Shown here: positions 8,875 to 16,877 of the stretch, piece after piece
How positions within the stretch are numbered: position 1 is the first letter of the stretch
How the letters are laid out: each line of letters starts with the position of its first letter
Assembly: GCA_011525385.1 (NCBI GenBank)
Contig: WTGF01000013.1
Span: 62,001 to 126,000, forward strand
Reading direction: 5' to 3'
DNA from: Chloroflexota bacterium
Lineage (GTDB): Bacteria > Chloroflexota > Anaerolineae > Aggregatilineales > Phototrophicaceae
DNA: 64,000 nucleotides
Translations under genes and position numbers: made by a program
The notes under the pieces: model-generated
What the model was told of the DNA's origin: nothing
Seen by the model: the letters and a program-made list of their open reading frames with translations, nothing else
Databases searched by the model: none

Positions 8875-9882
8875 TTAACGCTTTCTGAATATCGAGATGC
8901 GGTCGTGGAAGCTGTGCATGAAGACCGCCAGGATCATGATGCTGCCTGTCACCATCAGTTGCATATTAGTGTTCACCCCCATCAAGCGCAGGCCCTTTGC
9001 CGTCATGCCCAGGATCAGGATGCCCAGCACGGTCCCGACCAGGCTGCCTTTACCGCCGCTCAAGGCGATGCCGCCCAGCACCACGCCGGCGATCACGATC
9101 AATTCAAAGCCGGAAGAACCGGAGTCGAAGTAGCCGGTGCCGGTTTGCATCGTGAGGATCATACCGCTGATGGCGGCGCTGCCGGCGCAAATCACGAACA
9201 AAATGAACTTGATGAGATTGACCTTGATGCCGGAGACGCGCGCCGCTGTTTCGTTGCCGCCGATCGCATAAATATTGCGCCCGAATTCGGTCTGCGTCAG
9301 CACGATCAGCGCCAGCACAACCAATATGACTGCCAAAACGAAGGGCAGAGGCGCCGGGCCCAGATTGTTGTAGTAGGCATCCTGAAAATCATAAAAGCCG
9401 TTTTCATCGACAATTGGGGTCTTGTTGGTATAAACGTAGACCATGCCACGGAGCGCGAAGAGCGACCCCAGCGTCGTTACCAGCGAGTTCATCTTTTGCC
9501 GAGTCACCAGGTAGCCGTGAATGCCCCCGACAATGGGTCCTGTCGCCAAGCCGGCGATGATGCCCAGCCACATATTGTCAGTCCCGTTAAACACGACAAC
9601 CGTCGTGACGCCCGTTACAGCGAGCATGGAGCCGATCGACAGGTCGAATTCCCCGGCCAGCATCAACATGGTGACGCCTATCGCGGCGATCAGGTTGGGC
9701 GAGATTTCCCGCAGCAAATCCCAGTAAACGCGCTGCTGTCGCGTGCTCGGTTCCAGAATCCAGAATAAGACCACCACCGCTAGCAATAAAATCACCAGCC
9801 CGGCCTCGCGTGTCAACAGCCAGCGAGAGATCCCCCTCGCGGCGTCAGAATTGCCGCCCCGGCCTTTGCTTGGAACTGCCAT
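8875..9882 (-). CDS. Sugar ABC transporter permease, RbsC type (second copy)
   Basis: Membrane subunit of a CUT2-type (ribose/xylose-like) importer, 335 aa, with about eight to ten hydrophobic helices. The family-typical stretches GEFDLSIGSMLAVTGV and GIALSGGKGSLVGTVLGILIL are clear. It follows the ATPase gene by 17 bp. The operon has two different RbsC-type permeases flanking one ATPase, suggesting a heteromeric membrane channel. Confidence 0.93.
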   Translation of the reverse strand: MAVPSKGRGGNSDAARGISRWLLTREAGLVILLLAVVVLFWILEPSTRQQRVYWDLLREISPNLIAAIGVTMLMLAGEFDLSIGSMLAVTGVTTVVVFNGTDNMWLGIIAGLATGPIVGGIHGYLVTRQKMNSLVTTLGSLFALRGMVYVYTNKTPIVDENGFYDFQDAYYNNLGPAPLPFVLAVILVVLALIVLTQTEFGRNIYAIGGNETAARVSGIKVNLIKFILFVICAGSAAISGMILTMQTGTGYFDSGSSGFELIVIAGVVLGGIALSGGKGSLVGTVLGILILGMTAKGLRLMGVNTNMQLMVTGSIMILAVFMHSFHDRISIFRKR

Positions 9883-9899
9883 GATCTAACCGCCGTCTC

Positions 9900-11405
9900 T
9901 CACATCACTTTTTCCATTTGCACCGTTGCTGCGGTCATCAGATCTTGTTCATTCGCTTCTTGGCGCGATATCCACCGTCCGGCGCTCTTGCCTTGTCGTA
10001 TGACGATGATGCGATCGGCGATGCCCATCACCTCCGGCAACTCTGTGGACAATACCAGAATGCCCATGCCCTGGTGCGCCATATCATCCATCAGCCGGTA
10101 AATTTCGGCTTTCGACCCCACATCAATGCCCCGCGTCGGCTCGGAAAACATCAGCACCTTCAGATCTTCCAGCAGCCAGCGCCCGATCAGCGACTTCTGT
10201 TGGTTTCCACCGCTCAAGTAACGAATCTTCTGCGCGATGCCCGGCGTCTTAATGGAGAGCTTTTTGACGATATCCGTGGTGGCTCTGCGCTCCTCTTGCC
10301 CGTTGATCACCATCAGGTTGGCGTAGTTATTGACCGAGACCAGCGTGATATTGTCCTTGACCGAGAGCGGCATCAGCAGGCCGTCGGACTTGCGATTCTC
10401 GGTGAGAAAGCCCAGCCCCTTGCGAATGGCATCCATCGGCGCGTTGGCGTGAATGTCTTCACCGCCTAGTCGGACGCTGCCAGCGCGCGGCACATTGCCA
10501 AATATCAGGCGACCCAAATTGTGCACGCCGGAACCCATCAAACCAAATACAGCGACGATCTCGCCGGCATGAACCTTTAGGCTGAAGTTCTCGATGTTCC
10601 CGCCGCTTACGCCATCGACCTCCAGCAAGACATCGCCGCGAATCGCGGGGCTGCGTGGATAGAGGTCTTTGACTTCCCGCCCGACCATCCAGGTCACCAG
10701 ATCGCTATGTCTAGTATCCGCGACCGCTTCCGTCGCGATATGCTCGCCATCACGAAAGACCGTCACGCGATCGGCAATGGCGTAGATCTCGTCCAACTTG
10801 TGCGATACGTACATGACGCCCACGCCGCGACCTTGCAAGCGGCGGATCACAGCGAACAAGCTTTCGATCTCGGTTTGGCTCAGCGCCGACGTCGGCTCGT
10901 CCATGATGATGATCTGTGCCTGGCGCGATAGGGCCCGGGCGATCTCGACCAGTTGCTGCTGCGCCACGGTGAGCGCGCTGATGGGGACCTCCGGGTCGAT
11001 ATCCAGGCCCAAATCGAGCAAGAGTTCGTTCGTTCTTGAGTAAAGCGCATGCCAATCCACGGTGCGCAGGGCCTTCTTCGGCAAATTCCCCAGGAAGACA
11101 TTTTCCGCAATGCTGAGGTCGGGCACCAGATCCAGTTCTTGATAAACCACCTTGATACGATGCTCCAGGGAATCGGCGGGAGAATGAAACTCGACCTTTT
11201 TACCCTCGACTTCGACCGTTCCCGCGTCTTGCTGGTATAGACCGGCGATGATCTTGATCAGCGTCGATTTTCCCGCGCCGTTTTCGCCGATCAGCGCATG
11301 AACTTCGCCCGCATAGAGACTGAAATCCACGCCCTTCAGCGCTTTGGTGCCCGGGAACTCTTTTGCGATCCCCGTGAGTTGCAGAAGCGGTTTCCGTCCG
11401 GACAT
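9900..11405 (-). CDS. Sugar ABC transporter ATP-binding protein, RbsA/MglA type
   Basis: Duplicated ATPase of a CUT2 sugar importer, 501 aa. The first domain has an intact Walker A (GENGAGKST), signature region (LTVAQQQLVEIARAL) and Walker B (IIIMDEPTSAL). The second domain has a degenerate Walker A (GLMGSGVHNLGR) and an LSGGNQQKSLIGRWL signature, as is usual for RbsA/MglA proteins. It sits between two permease genes; its start is 3 bp past the stop of the upstream permease. Confidence 0.95.
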   Translation of the reverse strand: MSGRKPLLQLTGIAKEFPGTKALKGVDFSLYAGEVHALIGENGAGKSTLIKIIAGLYQQDAGTVEVEGKKVEFHSPADSLEHRIKVVYQELDLVPDLSIAENVFLGNLPKKALRTVDWHALYSRTNELLLDLGLDIDPEVPISALTVAQQQLVEIARALSRQAQIIIMDEPTSALSQTEIESLFAVIRRLQGRGVGVMYVSHKLDEIYAIADRVTVFRDGEHIATEAVADTRHSDLVTWMVGREVKDLYPRSPAIRGDVLLEVDGVSGGNIENFSLKVHAGEIVAVFGLMGSGVHNLGRLIFGNVPRAGSVRLGGEDIHANAPMDAIRKGLGFLTENRKSDGLLMPLSVKDNITLVSVNNYANLMVINGQEERRATTDIVKKLSIKTPGIAQKIRYLSGGNQQKSLIGRWLLEDLKVLMFSEPTRGIDVGSKAEIYRLMDDMAHQGMGILVLSTELPEVMGIADRIIVIRQGKSAGRWISRQEANEQDLMTAATVQMEKVM

Positions 11406-11408
11406 GCG

Positions 11409-12413
11409 CTAATCCTGACCCAGGCGCCGGCGCCGGCGCGCATCCAGCAAGACCGCGACGATGATGATCAATCCGGTGACCGCGACTTGCCAACTCGAAT
11501 TGATATCCAGCAGCACGATGCCGTTCTTCAAGGTCCCTAACAAGAGCACGGCCAGGAAGGTGCCTACCATGGAACCTTCGCCGCCGCTCAAGCTGGTGCC
11601 GCCCAAGAGTACCGCGCCGATCGCCTCCAATTCAAAACCCGCCCCAATGCCGTTCTGCCCCGAATTCAAGCGCGACAGCAAAATGATCGCGCTGAAGGAC
11701 GCCAAGACGCTAGTCAAAACGAAGCCGGCCATCTTCACCAGCCGCACGGGAATGCCGGCCAGGGTCGCGGCTTCCGGATTGGCGCCAACGGCATGCACAA
11801 AGCGGCCAAAAGTTGTACGTGACAGCACAAAATAAAAGATAAGAAACACAGCGAAAAAGAATATGATCGGCCAGGGCACGCCCAAGAAAAACCCGTTGCC
11901 AATCTCGGTGAAAGTGGGGATTTTGTGCGTATTTTGAATCGACGCTTCCGTGAATCCAAAGGCCGCCCCGCGCACAATGGATAACATCGCCAGGGTGGCG
12001 ATCAGCGAATTGATGCCCAGCCGCAACGAGATCAACGAATTGATCAAGCCCACCACCACACCGATCGCCAATCCAACGAGGATACCCAAGGCCAGATTCG
12101 AGCTGCTGTTGAGAACGCTCATGACGACCACGCCTACAAAGGCTTGCATCGAGCCCACCGACGCATCAATCTCGCCCGAGATGAGCAGGATCGTCATGCC
12201 GACAGCAGTGATCGCCGTCATGGAAACCTGGCTCAGCAAAACGCCGATATTCCGGCCCGTGAAGAACACGGGCGACTGAATCGTCAGGAATAGCCAGATC
12301 GCCGCCACGATAAAGAATAGAACGCCTTCTTGTGTATGCAGCAGCCAATGCGTCGCCTTGGTCAGGAACTTGCCGATCCCCGTATCCGTTGTATCCGCGC
12401 TACTGTCAAGCAT
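11409..12413 (-). CDS. Sugar ABC transporter permease, RbsC type (first copy)
   Basis: Membrane subunit of the CUT2-type importer, 334 aa. It contains SGEIDASVGSMQAFVGVVVMS and GGTSLSGGEGSMVGTFLAVLLL, the same two landmarks as the partner permease at 8875-9882, but the sequences are clearly different, so they are diverged paralogs. It is separated from the binding-protein gene by 277 bp that contain a C/G palindrome and a perfect stem-loop. Confidence 0.93.
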   Translation of the reverse strand: MLDSSADTTDTGIGKFLTKATHWLLHTQEGVLFFIVAAIWLFLTIQSPVFFTGRNIGVLLSQVSMTAITAVGMTILLISGEIDASVGSMQAFVGVVVMSVLNSSSNLALGILVGLAIGVVVGLINSLISLRLGINSLIATLAMLSIVRGAAFGFTEASIQNTHKIPTFTEIGNGFFLGVPWPIIFFFAVFLIFYFVLSRTTFGRFVHAVGANPEAATLAGIPVRLVKMAGFVLTSVLASFSAIILLSRLNSGQNGIGAGFELEAIGAVLLGGTSLSGGEGSMVGTFLAVLLLGTLKNGIVLLDINSSWQVAVTGLIIIVAVLLDARRRRRLGQD

Positions 12414-12511
12414 CCAGGAACCCCCGTGCTTTACCGATTCGACTCAGTAGTCCCAAATAAGTAATGCGAAGAAACTGCCTTGATAGCGAGAATTCTGAAC
12501 CTTATCCATAT

Positions 12512-12573
12512 CCCGGCAAAAGCGCTCCCCTCTGCTTCGCATGCATTGGGGAGGGGCCGGGGGAGGGGTTGGA
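12512..12573. repeat. C/G-rich imperfect palindrome (REP/MITE-like)
   Basis: An intergenic segment with a C-rich left arm and a G-rich right arm (GGGGAGGGGCC) around a short central spacer. It resembles the palindromic elements at 3.0, 25.7, 47.3 and 56.4 kb. No coding potential is apparent. Confidence 0.55.
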
Positions 12574-12635
12574 AAAGCGGCATTCGAGATTCTCACAACT
12601 TACTTTGAACTACTTCTGCCTTTGTACGCGCGGCT

Positions 12636-12672
12636 CGGGTAGAGTTGCAGCAAAAGCGCCCAACTCTACCCG
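12636..12672 (-). promoter_or_regulatory. Stem-loop between RbsB-type and RbsC-type genes
   Basis: A perfect 12-bp inverted repeat, CGGGTAGAGTTG (12636-12647) and its complement (12661-12672), with a 13-nt loop. It starts 19 bp downstream of the binding-protein stop on the transcribed strand. No U-run follows, so mRNA stabilisation or partial attenuation is more likely than full termination. Confidence 0.75.
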
Positions 12673-12690
12673 GTCCACTATCGAACGAAG

Positions 12691-13791
12691 CTATTCTTCC
12701 ATCGGCGGTTCGACGATGTCGATCTCGATCTCGCTGATGACATCGAGCATCGCGGTATAGCTGCCGTCTTCTTCGTGCGTGTAGTAATCGAACAGAATAT
12801 CCAGCGTCATCGGCATCGACGGCGCATAAATCTGCGGCGGCGGCTCTACGCCGTTGAAGACCGCGACAGCAGCGTTGATCAAGAGCAGACCCTGATATTC
12901 GGGGAACATGGCCGCGGATACCTTGTAGGGACCGCCTTCTTGCAGCGCGTCCTTACAGGCGATGCCTTCGCAGCCGAAGCCGACGACCAGCAAGTTGTCC
13001 GTGTCCAAACCCGCCGCGATATAGGACTGCAACCCGCCCAGCGCCGAATCATCGTTGATGCCAAAGATGATGTTGACGTCCGGGTTGGCCGTCAAGGCGT
13101 CCGCCGATACTTGCACGGCGACGTCTTTCGAGCCCGCGCCGTCCACGCTCTGGACGATCTCGCCCTCGGGCAGTACCGAATGCAAGCCATCGGCGAAGCC
13201 GTCGGAACGCGCCACCGTCGAAGTCAAGGCGGGCAAGCCAATATCAAGCGCGCGCGCCTCGCCATCGAAGTTGGCTATGGCGTATTCGCCGGCCCACACG
13301 CCAACCTGGAAGCCGGCGGTGTAGTCCGAGATCGCGACCAGGGTCGCGCAACCGACCACGGCCGTGCCCTCGCAGATAACTGTACGGTCCCGCGCAACGC
13401 GGCGGATCGCGGGAGACGATGCCGCTTCGTCCACCGGCGTGAAGACCAGCGCGCCCACATCCTGCGCTACATAGTCGTCCACCGCGGCCAGCGAAGCCTG
13501 CAAATCGAGATTGGCATCGTTGATCGAGAACTCGATGCCGTATTTCTCCGCGGTTGCCGCTTCCGCTTTGGTCTCGTTCTGGTACCACTCATGCACCAAA
13601 TAGTTGGTAACATGGCCGATCGAATCCGGCAGCGTCCAGCCCTCCGGCATGTCATCAGCGCTGAACGCCCGGATCATCGCATCCGCCTCCGCCATCGCGT
13701 CTTCGTCCTGGGCCATCGCGCCAATGGACCCCATCAGCAAGGCGAAAAGCGCCACCAATGCCATCAATATCAATCTATTACTTGCCTTCAT
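12691..13791 (-). CDS. Sugar ABC transporter substrate-binding protein, RbsB-like (periplasmic-binding family 4)
   Basis: Binds the sugar carried by the RbsC/RbsA/RbsC system downstream. 366 aa from ATG 13791, preceded by AGAGGAAC. The Sec signal peptide ends GAMAQDED with no lipobox. Landmarks of the two-lobe fold: VHEWYQN near the start of lobe 1, GIEFSINDANLD, and NIIFGINDDSALGGLQSY. The same landmarks occur in the ligand domain of the DeoR-type regulator at 16878-18599, so regulator and transporter probably recognise related sugars (inference). The C-terminus is acidic. Confidence 0.92.
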   Translation of the reverse strand: MKASNRLILMALVALFALLMGSIGAMAQDEDAMAEADAMIRAFSADDMPEGWTLPDSIGHVTNYLVHEWYQNETKAEAATAEKYGIEFSINDANLDLQASLAAVDDYVAQDVGALVFTPVDEAASSPAIRRVARDRTVICEGTAVVGCATLVAISDYTAGFQVGVWAGEYAIANFDGEARALDIGLPALTSTVARSDGFADGLHSVLPEGEIVQSVDGAGSKDVAVQVSADALTANPDVNIIFGINDDSALGGLQSYIAAGLDTDNLLVVGFGCEGIACKDALQEGGPYKVSAAMFPEYQGLLLINAAVAVFNGVEPPPQIYAPSMPMTLDILFDYYTHEEDGSYTAMLDVISEIEIDIVEPPMEE

Positions 13792-13934
13792 TGGATTAGT
13801 TCCTCTCGTGTCAAGTTAACGATACTTGCCGCTTTGCCACAACAGGATTTCAGCAATATGTTGCCTCCTTTCGCAGGTCGAATCCTAACGCAAGTGCCTG
13901 TCATCGGGCAAACGCCCGGCGACCTATCCCAAAA

Positions 13935-14723
13935 CTAAAACCTCTTCAATACCTTGCCATGACCAACCGTCAAATCCACATAGGGCGCGTAGTCGGCGGA
14001 GACGATCTCGCCGGGACTCAGGAAATGCAGCTCATCGGCTGTGCCCTGGCGCAGTACCAGCGCCCCCGATGCCTCCCAAACCGGTCCAATATCCATGCGG
14101 CTTGGTCCCGCCAGGATCAGTTGATTCACATCCGGCTCGCTCCCCTCTATGCTGGGAATCAGCTTGTGAGAAAACCAGTTCGGCAAACTGACCGCCCCTG
14201 TTTGACGCGGCGCTGTCAGTTCGATCTTGGCCGATATCAAGCGCTCCCCGAAGCGTTCCAGTTGGCCGGCGATTTCTATTCCCGCCTCCAATTGATGCGG
14301 TTTCCAGGGACTGGTGATGCTGATATTCCCTTCTTTCAGCGGCCAGCCAATCACCTCGCGTCCCCAGGCGATATAGGTCGCGTTGTCCGAATACATATGC
14401 ACCGAGCAGTCGCCGCGCAGGCCTTGATAGCTGCATTCGATGGCGATAACCGCTTCGAAAAACCTGGATTGCGGCGGATTTCTAACGGCTAAATCGTCGC
14501 CGTAGCCGCCGTCCATGTTCAATTCATAGAAGCGTGCCCGGCACAAAGGATTCTTCGGGATTTCCAGCGGCGGCGCCACTTGTCGGCGCGCTTCCGCCGG
14601 ATCGGCCAGGTAATACCAGATCGTGAAGACGCGGCCGCTCAAGTGCCAAGGCGCGCGTTCATAGGGCGACGCCAAGCCACGCGCCGTTCGCGGAATTCCG
14701 TACCCTTTGAATTCAGCCCCCAT
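13935..14723 (-). CDS. Acetoacetate decarboxylase-like protein
   Basis: 262 aa, ADC-fold family. The segment AWGREVIGWPLKEG (residues 119-132) aligns with the GRE...PKK active-site region of acetoacetate decarboxylase. The first lysine (Schiff base in the classical enzyme) is replaced by Leu129, while the following Lys130 is kept. Decarboxylation by the classical mechanism is therefore doubtful; a different lyase, dehydratase or hydrolase role is possible. It lies between the SDR gene and the sugar-binding-protein gene of the uronate cluster. A second ADC-like protein at 47471 has the opposite substitution. Confidence 0.78.
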   Translation of the reverse strand: MGAEFKGYGIPRTARGLASPYERAPWHLSGRVFTIWYYLADPAEARRQVAPPLEIPKNPLCRARFYELNMDGGYGDDLAVRNPPQSRFFEAVIAIECSYQGLRGDCSVHMYSDNATYIAWGREVIGWPLKEGNISITSPWKPHQLEAGIEIAGQLERFGERLISAKIELTAPRQTGAVSLPNWFSHKLIPSIEGSEPDVNQLILAGPSRMDIGPVWEASGALVLRQGTADELHFLSPGEIVSADYAPYVDLTVGHGKVLKRF

Positions 14724-14878
14724 TACCCGCCCTCTTTTTTATAAACCGCGATTTGCGATAGCCGAGCAGGATTATTATTTTCTGTGAGCGCGGTAGCCCA
14801 GATTCGCCGGTTACGCGCCGAGCGGCTGCATTTGCTGGCTGCGACTATCGCCCATAGCCTTACTGCAATAACGAGGCA

Positions 14879-15763
14879 TCAGCTTGGTCTACCCGCGCGT
14901 ATTGACGCGTCCGGCGCCCCGGCCAGGTAGCCGCCATCGACATAGATCACTTGCCCGGTGATATAACGCGCCGCATCGGAGGCCAAAAAGGCGATCGCGT
15001 CGCAAACGTCTTCGACCTCGGCCACCCGACCCAGGGGGATGGCGCGGTTCAAGTTGTCCACGGCCACCACGCCCTGCGCTACGCCCTGCCGCAATATCTC
15101 GGTATTCACCCAAGCCGGCGCGACCGCATTGACACGGATCCCCAGCGGCGCCCACTCTACTGCCAGGGATTCGGTAATCGCGGTTATGCCGGCTTTTGCT
15201 GTGGCATAGGACACCCGGCCTGGCCAGGCCGCTTTTGAGGCGATCGAACTGAGATTGATGATGACGCCACCCATTTCTCGCATCAGGCGCGCCGCCGCCT
15301 GACAACAATAAAAGACGCCGCTTAGGTTGATGCTCAAAAGGTTCTCCCAATCGTCTTGTGTCACCTCCATTGAGGCGCAAGGGCTGATGATGCCGGCCGA
15401 ATTCACCATGATGTCAATTGAACCAAACTTGCTCCGCGCATGTTCGACCATTGCAAAACAGTCCCGCTGCTGACGCACATCCAGCAGGTAGCTTTCGATC
15501 CTGCGGTCGGGAAACGCCCTCCCCAATGCCTCAGCTTGCCTCTCGAGCCCCTCGGCTTTGATATCCGCCAACAGGATGTCACAACCCCGCGCAGCCAGTT
15601 CTTTGGCGCAACCGGCGCCGATTCCCTGGGCAGCGCCCGTCACCACAGCCGCCTTGCCGCTTAGCTCGGCCACCCGCCGCAATTCAGCGTTTCGCCGATG
15701 GTTCAGCTTTGTCATTCCTTCCCGGACCCTCATAACTGAATTTGCGTCGCAAGCAGTTTTCAT
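14879..15763 (-). CDS. SDR family oxidoreductase, possibly keto-uronate reductase
   Basis: Short-chain dehydrogenase. Motifs: TGAAQGIGAG cofactor loop, NSAG (in place of NNAG), Ser in NLSSIAS, Tyr and Lys in YATAKAG, and a C-terminal YVDGG. The frame starts at 15763 but ATG 15715 (MTKLNHRR), after GGGAAGG, is an equally good start; the N-terminus is uncertain. It directly follows the mannonate dehydratase gene. In uronate catabolism a D-fructuronate (mannonate-forming) reductase is the expected partner, so that function is plausible but not proven. Confidence 0.9.
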   Translation of the reverse strand: MKTACDANSVMRVREGMTKLNHRRNAELRRVAELSGKAAVVTGAAQGIGAGCAKELAARGCDILLADIKAEGLERQAEALGRAFPDRRIESYLLDVRQQRDCFAMVEHARSKFGSIDIMVNSAGIISPCASMEVTQDDWENLLSINLSGVFYCCQAAARLMREMGGVIINLSSIASKAAWPGRVSYATAKAGITAITESLAVEWAPLGIRVNAVAPAWVNTEILRQGVAQGVVAVDNLNRAIPLGRVAEVEDVCDAIAFLASDAARYITGQVIYVDGGYLAGAPDASIRAGRPS

Positions 15764-15776
15764 CCGATCATTGATA

Positions 15777-16844
15777 TCAAGCGCGTCGTAAGGCGTTTAA
15801 CGAGCCGCTCATCCAACCCAGCGCGTGCGCCATCCCCGCGCGCCAGGGATCGTCGCAGGTCATCTGCGGCGTATGATCGGGAACCAGCACGCCTTTGAAA
15901 CCGTTCTCATGCAAGATTTGCAGCACACGGAACATATCGATATCGCCCTCGTCCACAAATACCTCTTCGTAATTGGGTACTTTGCCGCGCACGTTGCGGA
16001 AATGAATGTAGGAGATATTCCCCTGCTTGCTGTAGCGATCCACCGCTTCGTAAAGATCGAACTCGCCCTCGGCCATTTCAGAAATCGTTCCCAGGCACAT
16101 TTCCAGCGAATTGTGATAGCTAGGCGCCAAATCCAACAAGCGCTGATAATGCTGCGGTTGCGTGACCAGACGCGCCATTCCGCGCAATACCGGCAGCGGA
16201 GGATCGTCAGGGTGCGAAGCCAGGCGCACGCCGGATTCTTCGGCAACCGGTACGATGCTCCTCAAGAAGTCTTCCAGCCGCCCCCAAATCTCCTCATGTG
16301 TCACTTCCGGCAGGTAACCGGGCGGCGCCGCGTCGTCAACGACCATATTCCAGACGGTGCCATTGGGAATCGGCGTCTCTGCCGGCGTCTGGCTTTCGAG
16401 GAAGCCGACAGCCGTTGCGCCACCCCTGGCGGACTGGATTTCCGTCCGGCCCCAAACGCCGGCGATGCTGAAGTAATAGCCCATGCAGGGTATGCCAGCG
16501 CGCCCCATATTCCGGATCGTCTTCTTGATATTCTCCAGTTGTTCCCGCTTTCTGGGTCCATCCAACAGGACATCGTACCAGTGACCGGGGTCGAAGTTTT
16601 CCAGCGCCGCCAGTTCCAATCCCTCGTCATTGATTTCCTGGCGCAAGGCGCGCAGCTCGTCGTAACTCCAATGGGTGCTGCCCGCGGCCCGTCCCCAAAC
16701 TTCATCGCCGCTGGCCGTGGACATCTTGCCCGGCCGGAAATAATCCGCGAGGTGCGCGACGATATGCGTTGCGCCAGCTTGCTTGGCAAAACGATAGTTG
16801 TCGCGATCCAGCATATGACGGTACAGACCGAGCCCCAGTTTCAT
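15777..16844 (-). CDS. uxuA: Mannonate dehydratase
   Basis: Converts D-mannonate to 2-keto-3-deoxygluconate in hexuronate breakdown. 355 aa, TIM barrel related to xylose isomerases. UxuA-like landmarks: GLYRHMLDRDNYRFAKQAG at the N-terminus, HPDDPP at residues 211-216, Cys250, HFRNVRG at 281-287 and VPDHTPQ near 321-327, which together supply the metal and substrate ligands. It is the first enzyme gene after the regulator (33 bp gap), which indicates that the regulated pathway involves a uronic acid or aldonic acid. Confidence 0.9.
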   Translation of the reverse strand: MKLGLGLYRHMLDRDNYRFAKQAGATHIVAHLADYFRPGKMSTASGDEVWGRAAGSTHWSYDELRALRQEINDEGLELAALENFDPGHWYDVLLDGPRKREQLENIKKTIRNMGRAGIPCMGYYFSIAGVWGRTEIQSARGGATAVGFLESQTPAETPIPNGTVWNMVVDDAAPPGYLPEVTHEEIWGRLEDFLRSIVPVAEESGVRLASHPDDPPLPVLRGMARLVTQPQHYQRLLDLAPSYHNSLEMCLGTISEMAEGEFDLYEAVDRYSKQGNISYIHFRNVRGKVPNYEEVFVDEGDIDMFRVLQILHENGFKGVLVPDHTPQMTCDDPWRAGMAHALGWMSGSLNALRRA

Positions 16845-16877
16845 ATCACCATACCCTTGGCTCTCATCTCTTATGAT

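Noticed and set aside
12775-13938. 387-aa plus-strand open frame
   Set aside because: Shadow of the RbsB-type binding protein; no recognisable domain and Arg/His-rich composition.
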